Source: Lolium rigidum (Eukaryota > Streptophyta > Magnoliopsida > Poales > Poaceae). From it: 64,000 nucleotides of DNA. Below are positions 20,401 to 32,383 of the stretch, piece after piece (the stretch's first letter is position 1; each line of letters opens with the position of its first letter). Under the pieces are notes generated by a model. It was not told the origin of the DNA. It saw only the letters and a program-made list of their open reading frames with translations, and made no database searches. The stretch lies in assembly GCF_022539505.1 (NCBI RefSeq), contig NC_061510.1:36295047-36359046 (forward strand). The letters run 5' to 3'. The position numbers and the translations under genes are program-made.

Positions 20401-22261
20401 GGTAGGTTGCAGATTTAGGTGTCGATGTCTAACAGGCCAAATTTTGGTGGCCCAGTCCAGGCTCCTATCTTTCAGACATGACCAAAACCCATGTCGGCCT
20501 AGACAACAAGGAGTGGACCCGTACCCGAGGGAGAACCCGGTGGTCCGATGGAGGAAAGAAAACCTAGTCCAGTGGCTGTCGACGACGTAAGCCGGCCACC
20601 AGTGCCCACAACATCGTCGGAAGTATCAGTATTGATGTATTCTGAACGACGAATTAATACAATTTAGATGGACGAAGGAAATTAATACGCACGCCGCAGG
20701 TGAATGGCTGAGCCGATCGATCGCGCGCTGTATATGTTGCGATATATTGTTCGATCGGAAGCTAGCAGCAAAACAAAGAAACGGGAGCGAAACAGAAGAT
20801 TCATGCCGCAGGAAGCTTACTCAATGCCGGTGGTGTGGTCGCTCGCTCGATCACGCAACGATGGCAGCTCGCTCCCCGCCGGCAGCTCCTCGACCACCGG
20901 TCTGGCCCAGCTCCGAGAGATATTCAACGGAATGCTGCCTCCAAATTCGCCGCCCAACTGAGCTGGTGTGGTCAGGCCGGCCGTGCAATGCGCGTGCGCG
21001 TGGTGGTGAGGGGGCGCAGCCTCTCTCCCAGCTCAGATAGGCAGTGTATATATGATCGAGGAGACACGGCAGGATGGTGAAGTAGTGAAGCAGACGGCGG
21101 CCGGGAAGGTATAAATAAGCGGGGCCGGACGGGCGACGTGTGAGGCCGGCCTCCATCGATTGATCCAGAGGCCACTCTGCAGCGCTGCGACTTTCAGACT
21201 AACCGTGAAGCTAAGCTACCCACAGCGAGTGAGCGCGAGGTACGGACACCGGCCTGTAATGGCGACGGCGACGCCGCAGCAAAAGGTTGCCTGCCTCTGC
21301 ACATCCGCAACCCCTCCTAGCTAGTATGAACTCGATCCCTGTCGCCCGGAAGATTGTTACCCCGTCGCTCTCTCTCGCCTCCCACCGTATCCACACATCT
21401 CCCATCATATCCATCCGTCCGGCCATGGTCGTCTTTCTGTTCGATCGTGTGTGTTTCTCAGGCTGTCGTCAGACACAGAGGTGGACATGGTAGAACAAAG
21501 TCCATGCAATTCATTAAGCCTTAAGAGAAACTGTTCACCTAACTGCATCATGATTAGTTGAAAATAACTCTAGGCGGGCTCCCGTTCCTTTGCCTAATTG
21601 TTTGGTGGAGACTCCATCAACCCGATCCTGAGCTAACGACATAAATGGACGATGTGGATTAGATGTTTGACGGAGTAGAACATGCGATCGACATCGCCAG
21701 GATCAATGTCTTAGCAAGTGCTGAAGCTAATCAACCTGCGGTCATGCTCGAACCAACACAGGGATTAATAGTAGCTTAGAAAAGCGGCATGCGAAGGATG
21801 CATCTCCATGAGAGAGACTTGACGTACGGCGCGCGAGAGCCGCTGAGATGGTGATTCATCACCGATGCTCTTTACGTACGCACCCTAACCTCATCTTCAT
21901 CTATCCAATCCTGATTGATTTAGGGGAGGCTTACCCGAGGTATATAGATAGATAGCTTAGGTTTTCTTCTATCTTTGGTCATTTAACCCCGTTAATTCAG
22001 TACCAGGCCGGGACAGAAATATTGCCAAAAATGACCCGACTATTCGACTATGAAACGATCGATACCGAACTGCCGGAAGAATCGATCGATCTCCCATGCT
22101 TAATGTGGATAGGAAATTGATTTGTTTTCTAGTTATAGTGTCTTACCCAACTCAATATGCATTTTTTGTACTTATATGCTCACTAGCCTATTGATCATCA
22201 TTTTCATGCCCGAAACTAGTTGTGTCCAGGTCCTATAAGTCTATGTACCATATCTTTTAAC
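20401..22261. other. Intergenic region with an isolated promoter-like segment
   Basis: No complete gene is seen. At 21,110-21,117 a consensus TATAAATA lies in a GC-rich context. About 140 bp downstream an ATG (21,259) opens only 21 codons (MATATPQQKVACLC...) before a stop, which could be a first exon if the AAAAG/GTTGCC junction is a donor. I find no downstream exon. GATCGATCGA-type tracts are scattered here. Confidence 0.35.
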
Positions 22262-22263
22262 TA

Positions 22264-22386
22264 CTCCCTCCGATTTTTATTAATTGACTCAATTTTATCT
22301 AGATACAAACGTATCTAGTTAACAAACGCGTCTAGATACATTTGTATCTAAATAAAATTGAGTCAATTAATTTAAATCGGAGAGAG
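22264..22386. mobile_element. Stowaway MITE
   Basis: A 123-bp element with terminal inverted repeats starting CTCCCTCCGATTTTTATTAA and ending in its near-perfect inverse (TTTAAATCGGAGAGAG). It is flanked by TA dinucleotides at 22262-22263 and 22387-22388, the standard Stowaway target duplication. The whole element can fold into one long hairpin. Confidence 0.92.
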
Positions 22387-22388
22387 TA

Positions 22389-23302
22389 CAATACTACAAG
22401 AAATATGCTAATATTTGCTAGAACTTAACCTATGAATTTTTTCCACAATGGCCTGTACCGGTACATGATCGATATGAGAGTGGCCTTGGAGTTTTTTTCA
22501 CAATGGTAATTTTGTGGGTACGATAAGGAACACAAATCGATTCCCGCTTGTTTCCTATGGGGGTGTCCTACAACTCATTGAAAATGAAAAGATGCATAAA
22601 TTTAAACCTTTCATGATCATTTCACTTTTTTTTTGTTATGGTCTTCTCTCGTTGACAAGGTTATTAGAGTTGTGATCCTAACGGATCGACAAGTTTGTGA
22701 GAGTATGGACACATAAGGAACCTATGTGCAAAATTCCTTTTTTCCTTGATTCTACCATTGATTTCCTCTGATGTTCCAACCTTGTTCATATTCATTTTTA
22801 GCTTAGGAAATTCTATCCATTGCGAAGATTCCATTCTTTTTTGTCTACCTGCCATCTACTCATAAGTCTGACTAATATAATTGTATGTAATTTGGATCGA
22901 GCGGCATGTCTAAAACATAGATGGAGGGAGTATACACAATGTAGAACAATTGGATTAGAGCAGAGTACGCGTGCGAGACCTATCCTTGATCTCGACAACA
23001 TCTGTGAAGTAGGGCACTGGTGAATTGAAGAAGGGACATGATTTGAATCGTCGACGTGTCCGTGTGGAGAGAGTTGGGTCATGGATGAGGCGGGGCGGCG
23101 CCAGAAGGAAGTGACTTTTGGCTATCGCCTTACAACGTATACGACGAAATCTGCCGGAATATGCCTAGCATTCTTGCAGTGGATATTTTTGGCTCTAGAG
23201 CTCCGATCCCGAGAGAGAGTTTGAGGGGATTGGGGGTCCGGCCTTGGGGCTACGAGGGACCAAGCTGTAGAGCTTGCTAAGAGGGAGCGGAGGGGAATGG
23301 GG
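22389..23302. other. Intergenic, one Stowaway half-end
   Basis: No gene supported. A single Stowaway-like terminus (ACATAGATGGAGGGAGTA) lies at 22,917-22,934 without a clear partner. The region ends at the target duplication of the LINE. Confidence 0.4.
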
Positions 23303-23429
23303 TCTCCTTAGTTTTTGAAACTGTAATCTCCACTTTATTAAGCAAACAGCAGGCCGCCTGATTAAAAACCTTCCAGCCCCCTTAGGTACCCTGGAAGGAA
23401 AAGAGTGCGTCAGAAACCTGCTGCCGCAG

Positions 23430-26400
23430 TCACAAAATTGTTACATCCATGGTGATTACAGGTAAGAGGAAATCAGGGGGGTCTTCATGCGAGACCCGGC
23501 TATCTAACCCCTCCGCTCTAGCTGCTAACGTATGCGCAGCCTCATTTGCCTCCCTAGCACAGTGACAAAAAGTAACAGACGCGAAGCTACGACAAAGAAA
23601 CCCACACTCCTCAAAGATGGCCGCAGCTGCTCCACTAGAGAAGCCTCCTTCTTGCATGGTTTGCACCACCTCCATGCAGTCGGACTCGACGATCACTTTG
23701 TTACACCCAATCTGTCCAGCAAGCAGGAGACCATCACGCAAGGCCATGGCCTCCGCTGTAGGAGCATCAGCGATGTGGGGTAGGGATCGATTGCATCCCG
23801 CGATAAAAGAACCATGGCTGTCGCGAATGATAGCACCAGTACCTCCCAAACCCGAAATAGGATCAAAACTAGCATCAACATTTAATTTCACCTTACTCTC
23901 TGGAGGTTTCGACCAGCTGCCACGAACAATACCACCACATCCGTGTTTTTTTGCTCGCGCATAGTTGGATGCAAGGGCCAAAATACTCTGCGCCGAGCGA
24001 GACGGGTTTTGGACAGCTTCCCCATGCGTTGCCTTGCGCCGCTCCCACCAGATGTACCAACATGCAGTTGCAATCAAATCCTTCCTAAAAATGTCTTGAA
24101 AGAGAGGGGCGCGGGAGATTTTATCAAGGAGAAGAGAGTCAAGGACAGAAGGACCCTGTCGATCAACGTAACAAGCTTCGTTGATGACATCTGAAAGCCC
24201 CAGAGCATGCCAAATTTTCTTAACTCGCGGACACTGGAAGAACACATGTCTAATGCTCTCACAGTCTGTGGAGCACAGGGGACATTGGGCAGAAAGAGGG
24301 ACATGTCTGTTGGCCAGGACACCATTGCATGGGATAGCTCCATGAAGGGATCTCCAAACATGGATTTTAATTTTCGAAGGTACTTTGAGTCCCCAGACAA
24401 TCTTCCAGATAGGGGCTTCCGACGTGCCCATAATATTTGTTCTGGCCAGTTTTCTGCCATGTTGATACTTCCATTCCAAGTGATAAGCGGATTTGACGGA
24501 GAACAAGCCATTCCTGTTATAATGCCAGGCAACAAAGTCCTCCATCATACCTACAGCCAAAGGAATCTGAAGAATCCTCTCAGCGTCAATTTGCCAAAAA
24601 ATATCTCTAATCAACTCCTCATCCCACTGTCTGGTATTGTGGTCAATTAATTCCGAGACTTTTCTTAAAACAATATTTCCCCTCCGTGTGTATTAACTTT
24701 CCTTGAGAGTGAACTAGGGATCCAGGGGTCATCCCAAATACTGATATTAGAGCCATTGCCCACACGCCATATATGACCCTTCTTGAAAGTTTGAATTCTC
24801 GACCAGAGGCTTTGCCAAGTATAAGAGCTCCCTTTATTCAAAGGGCAATTGAGAATATCTCCATCTGGAAAGTACTTAGACCGCAAAACCCTCGCACAGA
24901 GAGATTGAGGTTCCGAAATCAGACGCCAACATTGTTTAGATAACATTGCTGAATTGAAGCAATGCAGGTCTCTGAAACCCATGCCTCCCTGGAATTTTGG
25001 AATCGACATCTTCCACCATGCAAACCAATGTACATGCTTCTGTTGTTCATCATCTCCCCACCAGTATCGGGACATAGCCGTAATTATCCCATTGATGACC
25101 TGTTTAGGGAGTTTGAAGACCGACATGGCATAGGATGGGATTGCCTGACAGACTGCCTTAATCAAAACTTCTTTCCCTCCAAGAGATAACATCTTCTCGA
25201 TCCAACCAATTAACTTCTTACAAATTTTGTCAATAAGGTGCTGAAAACAATCTGTTCGGTCGACCCCGACAATTGGTGGTAGACCAAGGTATTTGTCTGT
25301 GATCGCCTCAGTCAAAATATTCAGAGTTGTGCATATTTCCTCTTTCACCTCCACACTAGTGCACGGGCTAAAGAAAACACTTGATTTTGCATCACTAACC
25401 AGTTGGCCAGACGCCAAGCAATATCTATCCAGTGCATGTCGAAGACTAACATCATTTCTAGAATCAGCTCTCATGAGGATCAAAGAGTCGTCAGCAAAAA
25501 GGTGAGATATCGCCGGGGCAGCCCTACAGACTTTCACGCCGATTATATTTCCAGCCTCTTCCTCCGCATTGATCATAGCAGTAAGTCCCTCAGCACATAT
25601 AAGAAAAAGGTAGGGTGAAAGGGGATCGCCCTGGCGAAGACCCCTAGTAGGAATGATCCGATCAGATTCACCATTGTTGAACCTCACCCTATACCGAACA
25701 GAAGTAACCGCAAGACATAATAAGATTCACCCAATCAGGATTAAATCCAAGCTTGATCATAATATTCTCCAAAAAGCACCACTCTACTCGATCGTAAGCC
25801 TTATGCATGTCCAGCTTAACTGCACAAGACCCAAACTTCCCAGTCCTCTTATTCTTAATAGCATGGTAAGATTCATAGGCTACCAGAAAATTATCCGTTA
25901 TAAGTCTGCCGGGGACAAAAGCACTCTGTGTGGGAGAGATGATGTCCGGCAGTAAACCTTTTAATCTATTAGCAATAACCTTCGAGATAACATTGTATAT
26001 CACATTGCAAAGGCTAATAGGGCGAAATTGAGTAATAGTCTCTGGGTTCTCAACTTTTGGTATCATGACAATGGTTGTATCGTTCCAACCATCTGGTATA
26101 ATTCTTGAATTAATTGCAGTCAGGACTTCATCAGTAAGATCTTCCCCGATAATATGCCAAAACCGCTTATAGAAGACAGCATGCAGTCCGTCTGGACCGG
26201 GAGCTTTTAAATCACCTATGTTGAATAGGGCTTTCTTTACCTCCTCTCTTGTGTAAGGGGCCGTAAGGGCCTCATTCATGCCAGCATCAACCTGCGACTT
26301 AACTTTGTCAATGACATACGGATCTGCCTCCTGTACACCATAAGTGAAAAGATGTGAGAAGTAATCAGATGCCAGAAATTGTCTTGATCCTCCTCCCAAG

Positions 26401-27535
26401 CACCATTATCCCTTTTGAGCTTTTTAATGAAATTCTTCCGTTTGCGCTGAGAAGCAAAGCCATGAAAGAAGCTAGAATTCTGGTCGCCATGACGGAGCCA
26501 ATTTGCTCGCCCACGTTGTACCCAATATAATTCCTCTTGTTCTAACAGATCCTCAATTTGATCTTGGATCACTCTCTGTTGTACCAAGGATTCTTCAGAT
26601 AGTGGACCAGCCAAGATAACATTGAGCTCCTTCTGCAGCTTCTTCAGTCTATGTCTAGGACCCCTGAGCTCGGATTTGTCCCAAGAATGCAGTGTGTTGT
26701 GGACCTTCTCAGTTTTTTGTGCCAGAGGCCAGTCATGGAACTGTTTCGCTTGATCCCAAGTTGTCTGGATGATAGACTCGACAGATTCCTCACAGAGCCA
26801 TCGAGCTTCAAACTTGGGTCTAGCTCGTTGAAAAACATAAGGAATGGAACGTAATTCCGTATCGACTGTGATCGGCCGGTGGTCAGACTTCCCAAAAATC
26901 CTCATGGGTCACACCATGGTTCGGGAAAAGGTCAACCCAACTTTGAGTAGCCAACGTCCTATCGAGTCTCTCCCGAATACGTCCACGTCGCCAGGTGAAA
27001 GGATCACCTGCATAACCAAGATCCTGCAAATTGCAATCCGACACGGTGCTCCGAAAAGCTTGCATGCATCTTTGAGGTCTCATATTCCCCCTTCCTTTTC
27101 ATGACCATACATAATTTCGTTAAAGTCCCCCGCAATGAGCCACGGCAATCCAGATTTTGCGTGTAAATTCCGCATATAATCCCAGGAGAGATGTTTCCTC
27201 TCACCACTTGGTTCACCATAGAAGCCTGTAAAACACCAAGCATTTTCTCTGTCTTCATTAATACAAATATCAATAAAATTTGCATTTACCTCATGGGAAG
27301 TAACATTTAGATCTTTCTGAAAGAACATCACAAGACCACCACTTCTTCCATCACTAGCAAAAACCCTGACTTCATCATATTTCAGTCTTCGTTTTAGATT
27401 CTGAGCTTTTACTAGTGTGAGATGGGATTCTGAAAGAAAGAGAACATCCGGCCTGCATTTCTCCTGAGCAATCAGGAGGGCACGAACTGCCGTAGTTTTA
27501 TTCATACCACGACAGTTCGAAAATTGTAGTTTCAT
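23430..27535 (-). pseudogene. LINE ORF2 (endonuclease, reverse transcriptase, RNase H), frameshifted
   Basis: The reading frame starts MKLQFSNCRGMNKTTAVRAL at 27535 and is broken near 27,085, 26,890, 26,390, 25,690 and 24,640. The pieces contain an apurinic-type endonuclease (LPWLIAGDFNEIM, later SDHRPI), the reverse transcriptase (KAPGPDGLHAVFYKRFW, then SAFVPGRLITDN, LRQGDPLSPYLF, catalytic FADD at about 25,487-25,498), the zf-RVT region (CPLCSTDCESIRHVFFQCP) and an RNase H-like C-terminus (KLNVDASFD, ending in VTIL). The intact protein would nick target DNA and copy the element RNA into the nick. All catalytic motifs are still visible, so decay is probably recent. Confidence 0.88.
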
Positions 27536-28863
27536 TGTGACCGGACAGGCTCCTCGTGAGAGCCCGCCGATCCAAGTGAAGGGGAGACTGCTCCGTCCTT
27601 CCGTTGTCTTTTGTGCTGGTCCGTATCAATCATATCATTTTCCTCTATCACTTCTTGCGCCATCCCATCCTTGTCTGACGCCTGAATTGCCAACATATTC
27701 ATGTCAGAGAACCCCTTGTCAGTGTTGGCAGCATCTAGGGTCATATTCAAGCTCCTCTTCGTCCCCGAATCCCTACTGGTGGTGGGTTTATCAAGATCCA
27801 TCAGGCTATTTTTAACCGGGCTAGACCCCGTGTCTTGCAAATCCCCCTCCGGGGCCTGCGTTTCTATAGAGGGCTCACGTCCTTGGGGATTAGGCAGCAC
27901 CCCACCCGTTTGGGCGAGACCGCCAACTATCGCGAGAGCGTTGTGCCTCCAAGCCGGGGCAAAACCACGACCCTCCAAATTATCATCTCTCCCACGTCCA
28001 GGGTTGCGACCACGGCCTCCCCTGAACTCATTTGCACCACGACCAGAGCGGAAACCCCCTCTTCCTCCTCCATAAAATCTACCGTTCCAAGTATCCAGAT
28101 CGGCTTTGAGGAAATCTCCCCATTTCAGGTTATCTTCTCCGTGCTCTCCCGTACCACACTCCTGGTGAGAGTGACCGATAAGACCACAAGCTTCACAGAA
28201 TCTGGGCATCTTTTCAAATTTGATCGGGTAAGCTACTCTGGCACCTTCTCGGGAGAAAGAGACAAAACGGGCCAACGGTTTCCTCACATCGAGTTTAACT
28301 TTAACTCGGATGAAATTGCCAGCACCTTGTAACTCAAGTTGTAAGTCAATCACCTTCCCAACCTTTTTCTCAGTAAGGTTGGTAATGAAACTTTTCTTCC
28401 TATACCCCACTGGGATCTTGTGGATTTGGATCCAAGTTGTGATGAAATTCAGGTCAATTGTCTCTGGATTAGCAAGTCCATCATATGGTTCAATGGAGAC
28501 AGCAAACTGTCTAAATAGCCACGGTCCTCCTTCAGAAACTTTCAGCCAATCACCCAAACAACTACATTGAACTGTAAATAGATTCTCTTCGAGCTGTTGG
28601 AAGATCACCTCTTTCGCGGGACTCCAAGCTATCCTCATGTGATGCTCAAAAGTTTGAGGACTAAACTTTTTTGTAGTATGTACCTTCGCCAAAGCCATCC
28701 ACTTAATGCCAAGTTTCGGTACCTCCTCTTCCTCCTCCAGAACGAGATCGTCGTACTCATCTTCTTCGATCCCCAGGCGGAGAAGCATATCATCCAGAGT
28801 TTCCGAGCTTTTCCCTCCCGAGCCACTTGCATGGTTCGTAGAACTGCTTGCCGGGGTCGCCAT
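27532..28863 (-). CDS. LINE ORF1 protein (DUF4283 and CCHC zinc knuckle)
   Basis: An intact frame of 443 residues from MATPASSSTN; an in-frame ATG 12 codons upstream (28899) would give 455. An acidic N-terminus (EEDEYDDLVLEEEEEV) is followed by a DUF4283-like domain (FEHHMRIAWSPAKEV through GPWLFRQFAVSIEPYDG), a zinc knuckle CEACGLIGHSHQEC, and a Gly/Arg-rich stretch (GGRGGFRSGRG). Plant LINE ORF1 proteins bind element RNA and act as nucleic-acid chaperones in the ribonucleoprotein. The stop codon overlaps the ORF2 start by ATGA (27535-27532), which suggests termination-reinitiation of translation. The frame has survived while ORF2 decayed. Confidence 0.85.
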   Translation of the reverse strand: MATPASSSTNHASGSGGKSSETLDDMLLRLGIEEDEYDDLVLEEEEEVPKLGIKWMALAKVHTTKKFSPQTFEHHMRIAWSPAKEVIFQQLEENLFTVQCSCLGDWLKVSEGGPWLFRQFAVSIEPYDGLANPETIDLNFITTWIQIHKIPVGYRKKSFITNLTEKKVGKVIDLQLELQGAGNFIRVKVKLDVRKPLARFVSFSREGARVAYPIKFEKMPRFCEACGLIGHSHQECGTGEHGEDNLKWGDFLKADLDTWNGRFYGGGRGGFRSGRGANEFRGGRGRNPGRGRDDNLEGRGFAPAWRHNALAIVGGLAQTGGVLPNPQGREPSIETQAPEGDLQDTGSSPVKNSLMDLDKPTTSRDSGTKRSLNMTLDAANTDKGFSDMNMLAIQASDKDGMAQEVIEENDMIDTDQHKRQRKDGAVSPSLGSAGSHEEPVRSQ

Positions 28864-29096
28864 GGCGAGAACCGATCTGACTAGGGCCAGCCCTTGCAAA
28901 AAGGGAGAGGGCCAACGGAGACCAGAAGCTATCAGATCTTCGCGGAGAAAGATTCACCCAGCCACGCTCTAGCAGATGTCAGCAGAACTCCGGCCGGCCT
29001 GATGAGATCGGGACGGCGGAGGAAGGAAACCCTAATCGCCCAGCGATCGCCTATCGCCAGGACGTCAGGTAGAAAAAAATGGTTTCTCCTTAGTTT

Positions 29097-30818
29097 GACA
29101 TGCTATAGTATGCGCTCGAACATATTGCTTTGTTTGCTCTACCAATCCCTTGCCAATGTGGTTGGGCATGGGGAGCCCGAGGCCAGGGCCATTATTTTAC
29201 TGTTTTAGAACGGGCCAAGCTCAAGTTAGGTATTTTGTGTTTGGGCTTCTCAAAGGCAAGGATGCCCACGCTTCTGAAGTTTCAAACATGAAACATGTAT
29301 GCCGTCATCTAACGTCACAACGTGCCCTTTTCACCTATTTTGTCCCTTTTTTGGTGCCCATAATAATGCTAGGTCGATCAAGTGAGTTCGTCTACACCAT
29401 TCGATGCTCGACACGGCATGTTGCTCCTCGACTCCCACGTTGATCCATCCGACATTTAAGCGCACCACCCGTCCACACGAGTTCTAATTTCCCAGCTGAT
29501 TTGTCCACACGAACAGCAGCGACGGGCTGGCATTGGAGTCAGATAGAAACGTGCATACGTAGGGTCGTCGTCTACACTAGCTACACTCTGCCGTCGTGTA
29601 CTGCATTTTCCTCAGTTTCCCGTCTCTAGGTTCTGTCTAGTTGACTTTACTTGCACGTACGTGTAGTTGTCATCTGTTCGCCAGGCCCAGTGTACAGATA
29701 CAGGACTGAAACCGCAGACCGATTTGCAGTCCATCGCAGTCGTCCGGTTCTACGGCAGCACGCTAATTACACGCTTGATCTCTACGCATCCATCTGTTTT
29801 CAGCCACGATTTGAGTCTATCCGTATGCGATAAGACAACATTTTTTTATGAAGAAAGAAAGAACTTCTGCCTTTGCATCTAATTAAAGATACACACGTCC
29901 GAGGTTATGAAGAAGTCACTAGTTCAAGTATCCTGTTACACGTTTCATACGCTTAACCTAGGAACACCAAAGATGTAGGTGACACTATGAAGCGAAGAGA
30001 TACCACAAGTTGTGAAGATCATTAGCCAAGCAAATTGGGAGATGACAACAACCTTAAACACCAGTGAGCCTACATCTTACACACGTAAAGACAACAGCGA
30101 TTGACATGGGCTGAAGATGAAGATGTATTTCCTCCGTTCCATAATTCTTGTCTTAATTTTATTTTAAAATTATGAAGAAGGAGTACAAAACTTAGTGGCG
30201 ACCAGAGATTGAGTGGTTCCAGCGGTCACTGTTAAAGACTGACCGGTGCGATCTGCGCCACAGTGTCCATGCATGTCGACACTTCAACAGAACAGATAGT
30301 GCCCAGCGCATTCAATGTGCTCGCGCGAGTGACTGTAGATGGAGAAATCCAGGCCGGTCCAGCGATTTGGACACCAAAATCCCCACCCATTCACACGAGG
30401 GCTTAAATGCTCGATTCCACGATCTACAGCTGAAGGATATAGCAAATCTTTCCAAATTTCGGGATAAAATGTGCACCAGATGATTCGTGATGCAGATGTA
30501 TATGACGCATGGACGAATGGTCTCACTACCTAGCTTAGCTTAGCTACCTGTAGCTCGTTTATCATGCGTTGATTAATCAGGCAGTGCTCCGAGATTATTA
30601 AGAGCAGTCAACCTGTAACAGCACACATTGACGAAACTGGAGCCAGTCGATCGTTAGTCAAGAACATAGCTTCTCACTTCTCAGGTCATGTTCTCCTTTT
30701 GGAGGTGAATTCCTCGGCATTCCATGATTAGTGTGTTCTTGACAAACGACAGGCTGCCTAGCATACCTTAGCAGTGTCTATTTTTGATAGTGCTATATAT
30801 AGCTCCATGATTATTACT
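29097..30818. other. Intergenic region
   Basis: No gene supported. Short frames lack domains. The only element I see is the small foldback at 30,128-30,183. Confidence 0.4.
30128..30183. mobile_element. Very short Stowaway-like MITE
   Basis: A 56-bp foldback: TTCCTCCGTTCCATAATTCT at the left end and AAATTATGAAGAAGGAG at the right, with TA at 30126-30127 and 30184-30185. The inverted repeats are imperfect and the element is shorter than usual Stowaways. Confidence 0.55.
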
Positions 30819-31691
30819 GCTAGGGAATAAGAGCTCTATTTTTCTCATGTGATTGTTGTGCTTAGCTAGCTGCTAGTTGCTTTAGCATCGCCTCAAAGCT
30901 CAAATGATTGCATGGAACACGGGCCCGACTAACTAGCAACCACCTCCTTGTCTGAAATGCAATGACAAATTTGTCATCAGGTTCAGATACTGCACAAATC
31001 AACCATCTCATTCTCATTTCCCTGCAGGTTTAACTAACTGAAGCCAGTGCCTGAATAATGCCGAGGCGTACCGAATGACTGTCAGTTTCAGTTGTAAATC
31101 TTCTCGTCTCCGGTGGCGACGTCTTGCCGGAAAATCTTGACTTGTTAGTTAGAATTTATTCAACTTTGTAGCGTAGCCTTTCAGAACGGAACCAACCAAC
31201 ATGTGACCGAATCACCAAGGGCCAGACTAGATACATCGACCAAGTGGTAATGTCTTGATTCAACTCTAAGATTGTGCTAGGGAATAATAGCTCTATTTTC
31301 GCTCATGGGATTGTTGTGCTTAGCTAGCTAGTTGCTTGAACATCGCCTCTCAAATGATAACGTGCACAACAATTCCCAATGACAGATGGGCCGGCAGCCA
31401 CCAGGTCCATGTCTGAATAGCGACCGCAACTATTTCGAACAGGTTCAGATACTGCAGAAATTAACCGTTCCATTCTTCAGCAGGTTTGACCAACTGAAGT
31501 CCAGACGTGCTGATTGAGTGTCATTTTCAGTTCTTCTCTTTTCCGGGGTTAAAAGTGATTCTGATCGATCGATGTCTAGCCCAAAAAATCTTTGATTTTA
31601 GTGAGAACATAATGAACCTTGTACGTCAGTTCAGAAGGGTGAACGGAACCGAACAATGAACATGTGAATCACCACCAAGGGCCGGACTGGA
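30819..31691. repeat. Diverged tandem duplication (two copies of about 410 bp)
   Basis: Copy 1 (about 30,819-31,231) and copy 2 (about 31,273-31,691) share ordered blocks: GCTAGGGAATAA, GCTCTATTTT, TTGTTGTGCTTAGCTAGCT, CAGGTTCAGATACTGCA, and the final CACCAAGGGCC(A/G)GACT. Copies differ by substitutions and several indels, so the duplication is not recent. No reading frame is conserved between them. Confidence 0.75.
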
Positions 31692-32383
31692 CACATATTC
31701 AACTCAAAGACTGTGCGTGGAAATTAAGGATCACTACAAAGTAGCAAGAGGTGATGTCAGAGTGGATTATACATATGGCACTGATCGATGGAACGATTCC
31801 GTGGACAGAGTTCCAGCACTGGTTTTCTACACGCCATCTATCAATCTCTGTCGCCATGAATGAGCGTCTTCCTTTCTCACACTGTCATCAGTCGACTGCA
31901 GCCAAGCGGAGCAATGTTGCGAAGATCCTAAGCAATACGGGAAGGTGACCAGGCACTTGTGTGGCACATGTAATTCTGCGAAAAAGATTGACAACGATTC
32001 TACAAGTTTGCTGTTTTTCAGATGGAGAGACCACTTCAATTCATCGATCGATACGGGACACGCGTATTACTACTGTCAAGGACATCGGCGCGCAACACTA
32101 ATTAGGCGAATGATTGCGCGAAATCTTCCCCAATCCTCCTCCGCAAGGCACAGACAACAACAGGTGTAAAGGTAGCTAGCTTTCCAGAGAAAGTCACGGT
32201 CATTTGTCAAATACGAAACACCGTGTCCACGATGGATTAGTGTCTGCTAAGACGGGGCCGGCAGGCCGTACGGCGTTGAAATCATCCGGCGACGAGCAAA
32301 TCCGGTTCTCCGTCTGGTTCCGGCCGGCCGGCGAGCAAAAGGACGAGGCAGGCGGCGCTGTCTGTTGTTGCACATATCTGACG
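31692..32383. other. Intergenic region adjoining the Copia break
   Basis: No gene supported. A short foldback of GATCGATCGAT type lies near 32,042-32,053. The segment 32,250-32,383 is GC-rich and is where Copia similarity stops. Confidence 0.35.

Larger units (their letters stand above)
23315..29084 (-). mobile_element. Full-length LINE (non-LTR retrotransposon, L1-like)
   Basis: A 5.77-kb minus-strand LINE with a short 5' UTR (29084-28864), ORF1, ORF2 and a 3' end with AATAAAG about 20 nt before the terminus (ending ACAGTTTCAA). It is flanked by a perfect 12-bp target-site duplication TCTCCTTAGTTT at 23,303-23,314 and 29,085-29,096, so it appears full length and not 5'-truncated. ORF1 is intact and ORF2 has several frameshifts. 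Domain order in ORF2 is endonuclease, reverse transcriptase, zinc-binding region, RNase H, as in plant L1-type LINEs. Confidence 0.92.
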
